Shown here in pieces: positions 16,963 through 25,143 of a DNA stretch of 64,000 nt. Under the pieces are notes generated by a model that worked only from the letters and a program-made list of their open reading frames with translations, did no database searches and was not told where the DNA came from. The stretch is from Micrococcales bacterium (GTDB taxonomy: Bacteria; Actinomycetota; Actinomycetes; S36-B12; UBA10799): NCBI GenBank assembly GCA_016719135.1, contig JADKAV010000002.1:1-64000 (forward strand). The letters are read 5' to 3'. Numbering within the stretch: position 1 is the stretch's first letter; each line of letters starts with the position of its first letter. Position numbers and translations under genes: made by a program.

Positions 16963-18212
16963 CGAGAACGTTCTCCGCGCTGCGGATCCCTAACTACCGG
17001 ACCTACGCAGCGGGGGCGCTGGCGTCCAACGTCGGCACGTGGATGCATCGGATCGCGCAATCCTGGCTGGTGCTGATGCTCACCGCCGACCCTCGCATGC
17101 TGGGCCTGGTTGTCGCCGCGCAGTTCGCGCCCATGCTGTTCCTGGCGCCATGGGCCGGGGTCCTGGCCGACCGCTACGACCGGCGCCGCCTCCTGGCGAT
17201 CACGCAGGTGGGCATGGGGCTGCAAGCGCTCGGGTTGGGACTGCTCGTACTCACCGGTCACGCGACCGGACCCCTGGTGCTGGTCGCCGCCGCCATCCTG
17301 GGGATCTTCACCGCCGTCGATGGCCCTGCGCGGCAATCGATCGTCTCCGACCTGGTTCCGGCCGACCAGGTGGTCAACGCAGTGGCACTCAACAGCGCGA
17401 ACTTCAACGCCGCGCGCTTGCTGGGCCCGGCGGTGGCCGGACTCATGATCGCCGCGTGGGGCCCGGGCTGGGTGTTCATGGTCAACGCCGCCACCTTCGC
17501 CGTCATGTTCTTGGCCCTGAGCCGGATCCGGTTGGCGCCACGGAACACCGGCCGCCGGGTCGGCGGGATGCGCGACGGCTTGCGCTATGTGCGCGGCCGT
17601 CCGGACCTCTGGTTCGTCATCGCACTGGCCGGCTCAGTCGCCATGCTGCTATTCAACTTCCCGATCACCATCGCATTGATGGTCTCCGACGAGTTCGCCG
17701 CCGACGCCCGCAGCTACGGGATCCTGGCATCGCTGATGGCGGTGGGCTCGCTGCTGGCCGCACTTGTGCAGGCACGTCGGGCCCGCACCGATCTGCGCCT
17801 TGTCACCATCGCCGCTGGGCTCGCCGCGCTCACCACGATCCTGGCGGGGCTGATGCCCTCAGTACCCACCTTCGCGGCTGCCCTCATTGCTAACGGGGCC
17901 GCGGCCTTGACGATGATGACCGGGGCGAACTCGTATCTGCAGACACGCTCCGACGACGATCACCGCAGCAGGGTCATGTCGTTGTACATGGCGGTCTTCT
18001 TCGGCACCACCCCGATCGGGGCACCGGTGATCGGTCTGCTGGCCGACGAATTCGGGCCGCGGGCCGCGCTGGTCATTCCCGGTGTGGCGAGCCTGATCGT
18101 CACCGGCTTGCTGGTTACGGCCTACCGCGCAGCCAGATCCGCTGAGGGCGTGCGTGCTGCACCCAGCACGAACCCGATCAGTGCCAGTCCCGCACCAGCT
18201 ATCACCAGGTAG
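16962..18212 (+). CDS. MFS transporter of the MarR-MFS pair (start uncertain)
   Basis: About 415 residues, roughly 12 transmembrane helices. The protein begins ARTFSALRIPNYRTYAAGALASNVGTWMHRIAQSWL, typical of the MFS_3/enterobactin-exporter-like group, with the loop motif GVLADRYDRRRLL. The reading frame is open through the MarR gene, but no ATG, GTG or TTG occurs in frame at the expected start; the first in-frame ATG (17041) would delete helix 1. An indel at the MarR/MFS junction or an unusual start is likely. The last 91 bases overlap the convergent gene ending at 18122. Confidence 0.85.
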   Translation, partial: ARTFSALRIPNYRTYAAGALASNVGTWMHRIAQSWLVLMLTADPRMLGLVVAAQFAPMLFLAPWAGVLADRYDRRRLLAITQVGMGLQALGLGLLVLTGHATGPLVLVAAAILGIFTAVDGPARQSIVSDLVPADQVVNAVALNSANFNAARLLGPAVAGLMIAAWGPGWVFMVNAATFAVMFLALSRIRLAPRNTGRRVGGMRDGLRYVRGRPDLWFVIALAGSVAMLLFNFPITIALMVSDEFAADARSYGILASLMAVGSLLAALVQARRARTDLRLVTIAAGLAALTTILAGLMPSVPTFAAALIANGAAALTMMTGANSYLQTRSDDDHRSRVMSLYMAVFFGTTPIGAPVIGLLADEFGPRAALVIPGVASLIVTGLLVTAYRAARSAEGVRAAPSTNPISASPAPAITR

Positions 18213-21148
18213 AGCGGGATCTCGGTCGGTATCCCCAGGTGCACGGTGATCCCGAGGATGCGCGACAGCCCCAGCGGCAACAACGCCATCTGATCATTGA
18301 AGGTCGTGAGTGCGGATTCCAGGCCAGACCACATCATCAGCGCGCCGAGCGCCACCATCGGCACTGCGACCCCGACAAGAACCCGGCCCAACGCCGCCAG
18401 CCGCCCCCACCCATAGGCACTGCGCAGCACCAGGTAGGTCACCCAGAACAGCCAGAGGAAGACCGCGAAACTGATGGTCACGTAGACGGTGCGCCACTGG
18501 TCGTCGGTCCAGAACCGGTACCAGTACAACATCGGCCCGCGCACCACGACGACTGCACTGAGAACCAACGTTCTCAGCAGCAGCGCGGCACCGACCCCGG
18601 CGAAGAGCGCGAAACCATCACGGCCTCGAAGCAGGAGCCGGACGCTGCCGGTGAACAGGGCGATCGACCCGAGGGTGGCCAGCAGATAGGACCAGGACAG
18701 CCAGTTCGAGAAGGCCCCGCGGCTCAGCACCAGGATTACGGCCGGAAGCAACCAGGCCAGCAGGCGCGCACCAGGCCCCGCGGTCTGGTCAGCCAGGCGC
18801 CATGGCCGGGTGAGCCCGAGCAGGAGCCCGTGTGCGGCAGTCCCCAGCGCGCTGGACCGCCAACGCCGTCCGAGCGGACCGCCCAGCAGCACAAGCCCGA
18901 GGATGGCAACGATCACCGCGGCCGTGACCACTTGCGCCGAACGTGTGCGCTGCGCGTGGGCGAGGCCCGCGTCAACCGCGAAGAAACTGTACGCCGGGGT
19001 GTCGAGATCCTGTCCGTAGGTGGACACATGCCCGGCGACCGCTGCGTCGTACTCCCGCTTGCCCTCTTGCCACGCCTGCCAAGCAGCCGGATCACCGGTG
19101 TCGAGCCAGTCGTAATAGGACAAGAATGCCTGCCGGAATGAACCCAGCGTGGCCCACAGGTCGGCCTCGTACTCCAGGGAATGGATCAACTTGTCGCGCA
19201 GGACCGGGTCGCGCCAGGTCGCAGGATCGGTCGATCGCGCTTGTTCCAGCATCTGCAGGGTCGCCGCCTGTGCACGGTCGGCCTCGGAGATCGCCTCCTC
19301 CACCCGCCCGCTCGAGGCGTGGTGCACGGCACTGAGTGCAGCACTGTCACCGCTGACGATGTCCCACTCGAAGATCCACAACATCGGCGGTGGTTCCAGT
19401 CCCAGCGCCAGTACCTGCTGCTCGGCGTAGGGGGTGACGTACAGGCCCAGTTTGGCCACCTCCCGAGACTGCGCGAAGATGTCCTCGATCGTCGCGATGG
19501 TGGCCGGGTCGTCGGAGAAGTTCTTGGCGATCCACGCCCGGTTGACATCGGTGAGGTTCGCGTCGCGGTCCCAGGCCAATCGCCCTGTCGCATAGACGTC
19601 GAGGTCGTACAACTGCCAGAAGCCCGACTTCAGGTACAAGGACATCGGTCCGGCCCGCCACGGTCCGCCGTCCTGTGTCCAGACCCAGACCCCCACGATG
19701 TTCGGGTTTGCTTGCTCGAAATCCTGCAGCGCGATCTGGTGATCGCCGGACAGGTAGTTGGGGAACGAACTGAAGGCCTCGAACTCGCGGCGGGACTGGA
19801 ATTCCACGATGCGGCGCTGATCGCCCTGCTCGAGGGTCGGGTTGAGCGGCAGCCACGAGTAGAAGTCCCCCATGGTGAATTTGGTGACGACCACCAGGTT
19901 GTCATCGGGCAGTCCACCCAGGATCTTCTCGTACGTCTGCGGGTTGGTGTGCATGTCGCCGATGTCGCCGACCCCCACCGACCACGTGCGGAAGTAGATG
20001 GTCTTGTCATAGTCGCCGGCAGTCTGTGTGAACTTGGTGAGCATGGTGCGCACGGAATCGACGGTGGTCACCGCCAGCGTCGAGAAGTAGTCCCAGCCCG
20101 GCTTGTTGTAGACCGTGCCCGCCTCCCCGATCCGGATCATAAGCCCGTCGACGTACGGCATGTTGGTGAAGAACTCCGCCAACCCGGCTTGGTACACCTC
20201 CCACAACCGGGGATCGTTGACGTCGAACCCTCCGAGTTCGCGTTCGATGTAGTCGTTGAGTGGGCCGGTGTTGGCAAGCATGTCCGTCTTGAACACGACC
20301 CGCATCCCCATGTCGGCGGCGTACTTCCACATGGAGCCGAACTGTTCGACCATCGCCTCGTGCCGGGCCCGATAGGGGCTGTCCTGCCCGTAGACCTCGA
20401 AGCCGTCACCGACGCCGTCGAAGTTCACATATTCGAGGAAGCCGTTGACGATCACGCCGTTGTAGCCGTAGGCACGGATGTGGTCGATGTACTGCTTCCA
20501 GTCGCGCTTGGCCTCGGCAAGACCCACGGGGTCGACGTAAGGCGGTTCGGACAGGATGACGTCGGCGAACTGATTCGAGTTGTGTGAGTAGTCGTCTTGG
20601 GTGGCCCATGCCTGTGGATCCGGCGTGACCCCGACGGCACCGAAGTCGGCGAACCGGTACTCGAGGTCGGGCACGATCGCTGCGCCTGTCAGATCCGGCA
20701 GCGCGGCGCCCGCCCCAATGGCATCCGCTGCTGCCAGCAATCCGTTGGCCATTCCTTCGCGGCCGGCGCCGTCGACCCCGCTGGCGCTCAAACGATAAGC
20801 CTCTGGTTTCAGTTCGGTGTCGCGACGGACGATGAAATCACCTTCGGCCTCGCGAACCGATGGCCGCCTCCCCGTGCTCGACGCAACCGCATCCTGCAGT
20901 CGCTCGACAGCCATGACGAGCAGGGGGTCATCCTGGTAGCCGGCCGGCATCCCGATGGATTCGATCTCGGGCGGCGACTGTTGCGCGATCGGTGTCGGGT
21001 CCGGCAGAACGGCTTTCGCTGCCACTTCCTTGTCGGACAAGGACAGCGCCAGCAGGCTGTTGGTGGCCGATGCGACACCGAAACCGATGACGACGGCGAT
21101 CAGGGCATAGACCAGTGAAGCGAGCCACCACTTGCGCCGTGCTGCCAC
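18122..21148 (-). CDS. Membrane-anchored TIM-barrel glycosidase-like protein with C-terminal polytopic domain
   Basis: 1008 residues. One N-terminal helix (WLASLVYALIAVVIGFGVA) is followed by a large extracytoplasmic part. Residues about 70-170 look like the alpha/beta domain before GH67/GH20-type catalytic barrels (LQDAVASSTGRRPSVRE), and a barrel-like region follows (IRAYGYNGVIVNGFLEYVNF, YVDGLMIRIGEAG, TIYFRTWSVGVGDIG, NIVGVWVWTQDGG). From about residue 740, seven or more helices form a membrane domain. The relation to alpha-glucuronidase-like enzymes is weak, by pattern only; catalytic acids are not proven. It starts 10 bases after the MFS gene stop, suggesting co-transcription and linked import or processing of a glycan. 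Confidence 0.6.
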   Translation of the reverse strand: MAARRKWWLASLVYALIAVVIGFGVASATNSLLALSLSDKEVAAKAVLPDPTPIAQQSPPEIESIGMPAGYQDDPLLVMAVERLQDAVASSTGRRPSVREAEGDFIVRRDTELKPEAYRLSASGVDGAGREGMANGLLAAADAIGAGAALPDLTGAAIVPDLEYRFADFGAVGVTPDPQAWATQDDYSHNSNQFADVILSEPPYVDPVGLAEAKRDWKQYIDHIRAYGYNGVIVNGFLEYVNFDGVGDGFEVYGQDSPYRARHEAMVEQFGSMWKYAADMGMRVVFKTDMLANTGPLNDYIERELGGFDVNDPRLWEVYQAGLAEFFTNMPYVDGLMIRIGEAGTVYNKPGWDYFSTLAVTTVDSVRTMLTKFTQTAGDYDKTIYFRTWSVGVGDIGDMHTNPQTYEKILGGLPDDNLVVVTKFTMGDFYSWLPLNPTLEQGDQRRIVEFQSRREFEAFSSFPNYLSGDHQIALQDFEQANPNIVGVWVWTQDGGPWRAGPMSLYLKSGFWQLYDLDVYATGRLAWDRDANLTDVNRAWIAKNFSDDPATIATIEDIFAQSREVAKLGLYVTPYAEQQVLALGLEPPPMLWIFEWDIVSGDSAALSAVHHASSGRVEEAISEADRAQAATLQMLEQARSTDPATWRDPVLRDKLIHSLEYEADLWATLGSFRQAFLSYYDWLDTGDPAAWQAWQEGKREYDAAVAGHVSTYGQDLDTPAYSFFAVDAGLAHAQRTRSAQVVTAAVIVAILGLVLLGGPLGRRWRSSALGTAAHGLLLGLTRPWRLADQTAGPGARLLAWLLPAVILVLSRGAFSNWLSWSYLLATLGSIALFTGSVRLLLRGRDGFALFAGVGAALLLRTLVLSAVVVVRGPMLYWYRFWTDDQWRTVYVTISFAVFLWLFWVTYLVLRSAYGWGRLAALGRVLVGVAVPMVALGALMMWSGLESALTTFNDQMALLPLGLSRILGITVHLGIPTEIPLYLVIAGAGLALIGFVLGAARTPSADLAAR

Positions 21149-21158
21149 GGCACGCAGG

Positions 21159-22406
21159 CTACTCCTTCGGCTCCTGCGGTGCCGGTTCCGGCTCCTGCGC
21201 TTCGAGTGTCTCGGGCATCCGAACGGCGAGGACCAGCGCCAGCAGCGTCACGGCGACTCCCGCCGAGAACGCCAGCGGAAAGCCTGACTGATCCAACAGC
21301 AGTCCGGCGACCAGGGGACCGAAGATCGACCCGACATCGGACATCATCTGGAAACCCGCCACGACCGACCCTCCGTGGTGGCCGCGCGCGACGTCCCCGA
21401 CGATCGCGGTCGGAGAAGGGCCCAGGAACGCACCGGACATGCCGGCCACGGCCATCGCGATCAGGAACCAGGCTGGGTTCGGGGCGAAGGCCAGCATCGC
21501 CAAGGAGATGACTCCGATGGCCAGGCCGATCACGAGCGCAGGACGCCTGCCACGACGGTCCGCAGTACGTCCGCCGAAGGTCAGTAAGGCAGCCTGCACG
21601 CCGGCCGACACCACGAACCCGATTCCGGCCAGACCCGGTCCCTGCCGCAATCCTTCGACGACGAACAGTGGGACCAGCGAGGAACGCAGGCCGAAGAAGA
21701 CGAAGCCGTTGGCGAAGTTCGCGCCGAGTGCGGCCTGGTAGGCGGGCAGGCGCAGCGTCGGCAGGAAACGGATCGGTTCGGTGTCTTGTTCAAGCTGCGG
21801 CGCTTCCACATGCTCGAGCCTGGGTAACAAGGTGATTGCTACCAGGAATGCCGCCAGCAGCGTGCCGGCGTAGACGAAGAAGGGCGCGCGGATGGAGATG
21901 GCGATCACGAGCCCTCCCACCGCCGGACCCATCACACCGCCGATGAGGAATCCCGCCTGGAACAGGCCCGAAGCACGGCCGCGGAATTCCGGTGGCGCCA
22001 CACGCAGCAACAGGGCGGTGGCGGAGATCGTGAACATCGCTGAACCCGCACCGCCAACCCCGCGCAGGACCAGCAGCTGAACGTAGTCCGTGGCGAAGCC
22101 GGCGGCCAGGCTCGACAGTCCGACGATGGCCAGTCCGCTGGACATGATCGTGCGCTCGCCGAACCGGTTGACCGCCCAGCCCGCCGCGGGACTGCTCACC
22201 AGCCGCATGGCCGCGAAGACGCTGATCACCGCGCTCGCCGCGAAAGCGGAGACGCCGAAAGTCCGCGCGAACAGCGGAATGGCGGGGATCACGATGCCGA
22301 AACCCAGCGCCACGCAGAACGCGATGGCGGCCAGAACACTGACCTCGCGCGGCAATCCGCCGAACCTCGGCACCCAGGACTTCACTCGAGCCACTATCGC
22401 AGCCAC
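21159..22406 (-). CDS. MFS transporter (multidrug/sugar-type)
   Basis: 415 residues, about 12 helices. Motif A-like loop WAVNRFGERTIM after helix 2 and the repeated GGRTADRRGRRPALV in the second half. The C-terminus is a short Pro/Glu-rich tail. The GTG at 22406 is used here; GTG codons a little further in are possible. It is the first gene of a two-gene unit with the glycosidase-like protein. Confidence 0.85.
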   Translation of the reverse strand: MAAIVARVKSWVPRFGGLPREVSVLAAIAFCVALGFGIVIPAIPLFARTFGVSAFAASAVISVFAAMRLVSSPAAGWAVNRFGERTIMSSGLAIVGLSSLAAGFATDYVQLLVLRGVGGAGSAMFTISATALLLRVAPPEFRGRASGLFQAGFLIGGVMGPAVGGLVIAISIRAPFFVYAGTLLAAFLVAITLLPRLEHVEAPQLEQDTEPIRFLPTLRLPAYQAALGANFANGFVFFGLRSSLVPLFVVEGLRQGPGLAGIGFVVSAGVQAALLTFGGRTADRRGRRPALVIGLAIGVISLAMLAFAPNPAWFLIAMAVAGMSGAFLGPSPTAIVGDVARGHHGGSVVAGFQMMSDVGSIFGPLVAGLLLDQSGFPLAFSAGVAVTLLALVLAVRMPETLEAQEPEPAPQEPKE

Positions 22407-22441
22407 TTTCGCACCTGCTGAATGTGGGCGAGACTAGAGGC

Positions 22442-23101
22442 ATGGACCTACGCAATTTCTTCACCCCGGCCGACAAGCGCGCGATGGTGGCGCCGGACAA
22501 TGCGATACCCAGTCGACCCGACTACCCGTTCGCCGTCCCCGATCGGCACGCCGTGTTGGGCACGTCGCTGCACGGGCCATGGGGCGACACGGTCGAGGTC
22601 CTGTACGTCGGTATGGGTTGCTTCTGGGGCGCCGAGGAGTACTACTGGAACGCGCCCGGTGTCGTCTCAACGGCGGTCGGCTATCAGGGCGGCTACAGCG
22701 CACACCCCACCTACGAAGAGGTGTGCAGCGGACGCACGGGTCAGACCGAGGCGGCGATGGTGGCCTACGACACCACCAAGACCTCCACGCTGGAGATGCT
22801 GCGGATCTTCTGGGAGCACCACGACCCGACGCAGGGGTACCGGCAGGGCAACGACGTCGGCACCCAGTACCGGTCTGCGCTCTACTGGACCACAGAGGAG
22901 CAGCGCGAGCTGATCGAAAAGACCCGCGCGGCGTACCAGGAGGTCCTGACCGCCAGGGGCCTCAGCGAGATCACCACCGAAATCGCACCCGCTTCCGAGC
23001 ACCCGTTCTTCTACGCCGAGGACTACCACCAGCAGTACCTGCACAAGGTGCCGCACGGGTATCGGTGTCACGCGAACACGGGGGTGGCGCTGCCGGTGTG
23101 A
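22442..23101 (+). CDS. msrA: Peptide-methionine (S)-S-oxide reductase
   Basis: 219 residues; reduces methionine-S-sulfoxide in proteins. The catalytic motif GMGCFWGAEEYYW is complete, and GYQGGYSAHPTYEEVCSGRTGQTEA and FWEHHDPTQGYRQGNDVGTQYRS are family blocks. A further Cys near the C-terminus (HGYRCHANTG) can serve as resolving residue. The ATG at 22442 has AGAGG just upstream and matches the family N-terminus (MDLRNFFTPADK). Confidence 0.94.
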   Translation: MDLRNFFTPADKRAMVAPDNAIPSRPDYPFAVPDRHAVLGTSLHGPWGDTVEVLYVGMGCFWGAEEYYWNAPGVVSTAVGYQGGYSAHPTYEEVCSGRTGQTEAAMVAYDTTKTSTLEMLRIFWEHHDPTQGYRQGNDVGTQYRSALYWTTEEQRELIEKTRAAYQEVLTARGLSEITTEIAPASEHPFFYAEDYHQQYLHKVPHGYRCHANTGVALPV

Positions 23102-23118
23102 GGCCGGGATCGCCCCGC

Positions 23119-23165
23119 GACTTTGGACGCAGCGCGCCTCCCAGCGACCAGATCTGACCAAAGTC
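23119..23165. repeat. Palindromic intergenic repeat, copy 1
   Basis: A 47-bp element bounded by gactttgg / ccaaagtc inverted ends around ggcgcgctgcgtcc-type sequence, 18 bases after msrA. A 45-base linker separates it from copy 2, giving a 92-bp tandem unit. Related copies lie at 23211 (split by the IS), 25047-25093 and 27361-27407, all outside genes. Confidence 0.8.
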
Positions 23166-23236
23166 CCCGCGCGCCCAAGCCGTTACGCGAGCCGGCCCCG
23201 CACAACCCGCGACTCTGGACGCAGCGCGCCTCCCAG

Positions 23237-24975
23237 AGGCTGTCGCATTTTTGTTGGGGCTGGGGGTTTGCAGGCTTCGCCTGTGCCGGGCGGCGGCTCA
23301 TGGGTGGGCCTGGGAGGGCCCGGGGGCTAGCTGGTGGCCCTCGTCCGGTGGTGTAGGCGTTGCAGGTTGACCACGGTGGCCGCCAGGTTGAGTTCGGAGG
23401 TGACCGCGGATAGGCCCCGACGGCTGAATCGTTGCAGCCCGACTCCGTGTTTGAGGTGGGCGTTGACTGGTTCCACGGTCGCTCCGCGGCGTTTGTACTG
23501 TTCTCGGACCGCCGGGTCGGCCAGGCGCTGACGCATTTGTGAGATCGGCCGGTCATCGGATGCCGGTGGTGGCTGCCCCGGCGGGGTTTTGTGTAAGTCA
23601 CGGTGCTTGCCGGTGGCGATCAGTCGTGGCGGACCGTCCACGGTCAGGTTGTGTTCGCTGAGATACCCGGCGTCGGCCAGCACCACCCCGATCCCGGCCG
23701 GCCCACCGGCAGCATCGCGGTCACGATCGGTGTGCCGGTCGTGGCCGTGCAGGGCCTGCGCGGCGTGCACCGCGGCGGTGAGCATCGGTTCGAAACTGCC
23801 CTGATCAGAGGCGCTTTGATGGGCCTGACAGGCGATGATCACATGGTCGTCGCTGACCGCCAACTGCACGTTGTAAGCCTGCACCGATCCGCCATTGGCC
23901 GCCGTCATCAACCGCGAGTCGGGATCGGTGAGATTCGCGTGGGGGATCCATGTCCCGTTCCGTGCGCGTCGGCGCGCGGCCCGCCCGGGCCTGACCTGCA
24001 CGGTGCCGGCCTCCTGCGCGGCCTTGGCCTCGGCCAGCTTCTGCGTGTGTTTCTTGATCGCTTTCGAGGCGTTTGCTCGGGCATTCGAACAGGGCGCCGA
24101 CGCGGCGTGTTTGGCCTGCGCATTGGCCAGCCTGGCCTGCGCCAACGCCACCGGATCCGTCCCGGCTGGGGCACGCCCACCCACCGGCTGCCCGGCTTGC
24201 ACCCGGGCCAGATAATCCCGTGCCCGCTGGGCGTCGGCGTCATCATCAGCCGCGGCCTTCTGCTTTTGCCGGTCAACCTCGGCTAACGCCGCACGGATCC
24301 GCGCCCCCCGACCAGAACGCCCGGCCAACTGCGCAGGCAGTTCATCACCGACCGCATCACCGAACTCGGCGTCCTGCTGGGCATCAACCGCGGTCGCCTC
24401 GTCGACAATCTTCGAGGCCTGCTCCAGCAGCCACTGCTCGGAACGGTTCGCCCCCCGCGAGGCGTTGGCCAACACCTTCGTGCCATCGATCGACACCACC
24501 CCCACCCGCACCATCCCGTGGGCCCGGCACAACCCCAACACCGAAGCGAACAACGCCTTGAACCCCTGATCGTGGACCGCCCGGAACCGCGCGATCGTGG
24601 CGTGATCCGGACCGTCTGACCCGCAGATCACCCGAAACGCCACATCCGAATCGCACAACCGCTCAATACTGCGCGAAGCGTGGACCTTGTTGGCGTAGGC
24701 GTACAACAACAACGCCAACATCATGTCCGGGTCATACGCTGCCCGGCCCCGACCCCCCAACACCCGATCAGCATGAAACGCCGAGGTGTCCAACTCCGCG
24801 ACCACATCAATCAGAAACCACGCCAAATGATCATCCGGCAACCACTCGCCCATATCCACAGGCAACAAAAACTGCTGATCCCGGCTCACCGGCCGATACG
24901 AACCCGCCATGGCCAATTCTCTCGAACAACCCACCAGCACAACGGCAACCACGCCGCACTATTTTGCGACAGCCT
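23237..24975 (-). mobile_element. IS1182-family-like insertion sequence
   Basis: 1,739 bp. Ends are AGGCTGTCGCA at the left and TGCGACAGCCT at the right, an 11-bp perfect terminal inverted repeat. It is flanked by a 5-bp direct repeat, cccag (23232-23236 and 24976-24980). A single transposase gene fills most of it. The clean ends, duplication and intact gene suggest a recent and possibly active insertion. Confidence 0.9.
23327..24910 (-). CDS. IS1182-family transposase
   Basis: 527 residues. The N-terminal part has DUF772-type pattern (MAGSYRPVSRDQQFLLPVDMGEWLP and LLLYAYANKVHASRSIERLCDSDVAFRVICG). The DDE catalytic core includes VSIDGTKVLANAS, VVLADAGYLSE and the C-terminal block RGATVEPVNAHLKHGVGLQRF, whose Glu is the probable last catalytic residue. 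The central coiled-coil-like stretch is Ala/Gln/Lys-rich. The ATG at 24910 matches the family start. No frameshift. Confidence 0.92.
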   Translation of the reverse strand: MAGSYRPVSRDQQFLLPVDMGEWLPDDHLAWFLIDVVAELDTSAFHADRVLGGRGRAAYDPDMMLALLLYAYANKVHASRSIERLCDSDVAFRVICGSDGPDHATIARFRAVHDQGFKALFASVLGLCRAHGMVRVGVVSIDGTKVLANASRGANRSEQWLLEQASKIVDEATAVDAQQDAEFGDAVGDELPAQLAGRSGRGARIRAALAEVDRQKQKAAADDDADAQRARDYLARVQAGQPVGGRAPAGTDPVALAQARLANAQAKHAASAPCSNARANASKAIKKHTQKLAEAKAAQEAGTVQVRPGRAARRRARNGTWIPHANLTDPDSRLMTAANGGSVQAYNVQLAVSDDHVIIACQAHQSASDQGSFEPMLTAAVHAAQALHGHDRHTDRDRDAAGGPAGIGVVLADAGYLSEHNLTVDGPPRLIATGKHRDLHKTPPGQPPPASDDRPISQMRQRLADPAVREQYKRRGATVEPVNAHLKHGVGLQRFSRRGLSAVTSELNLAATVVNLQRLHHRTRATS

Positions 24976-25046
24976 CCCAGTGACCAGATCTTGACCAAAG
25001 TCCCGCGCGCCCAGGCGGTTACGCGAGCCGGCCCCGCACAACCCGC

Positions 25047-25093
25047 GACTCTGGACGCAGCGCGCCTCCCAGCGACCAGATTTGACCAAAGTC
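25047..25093. repeat. Palindromic intergenic repeat, copy 3
   Basis: Same element, with left end gactctgg instead of gactttgg. It follows copy 2 by the same 45-base linker and ends 51 bases before the serine hydrolase stop. Confidence 0.8.
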
Positions 25094-25143
25094 CCCGCGG
25101 GGGCCCGCTCATCGGCGTGAAATGCGCAACCTTCAGCGACTCC

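Larger units (their letters stand above)
23211..25002. repeat. Palindromic intergenic repeat, copy 2, split by an IS element
   Basis: Left part 23211-23236 and right part 24976-25002 together reconstitute one element like copies 1 and 3. The interruption is exactly the IS element, with cccag present on both sides as the target duplication. Confidence 0.8.
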
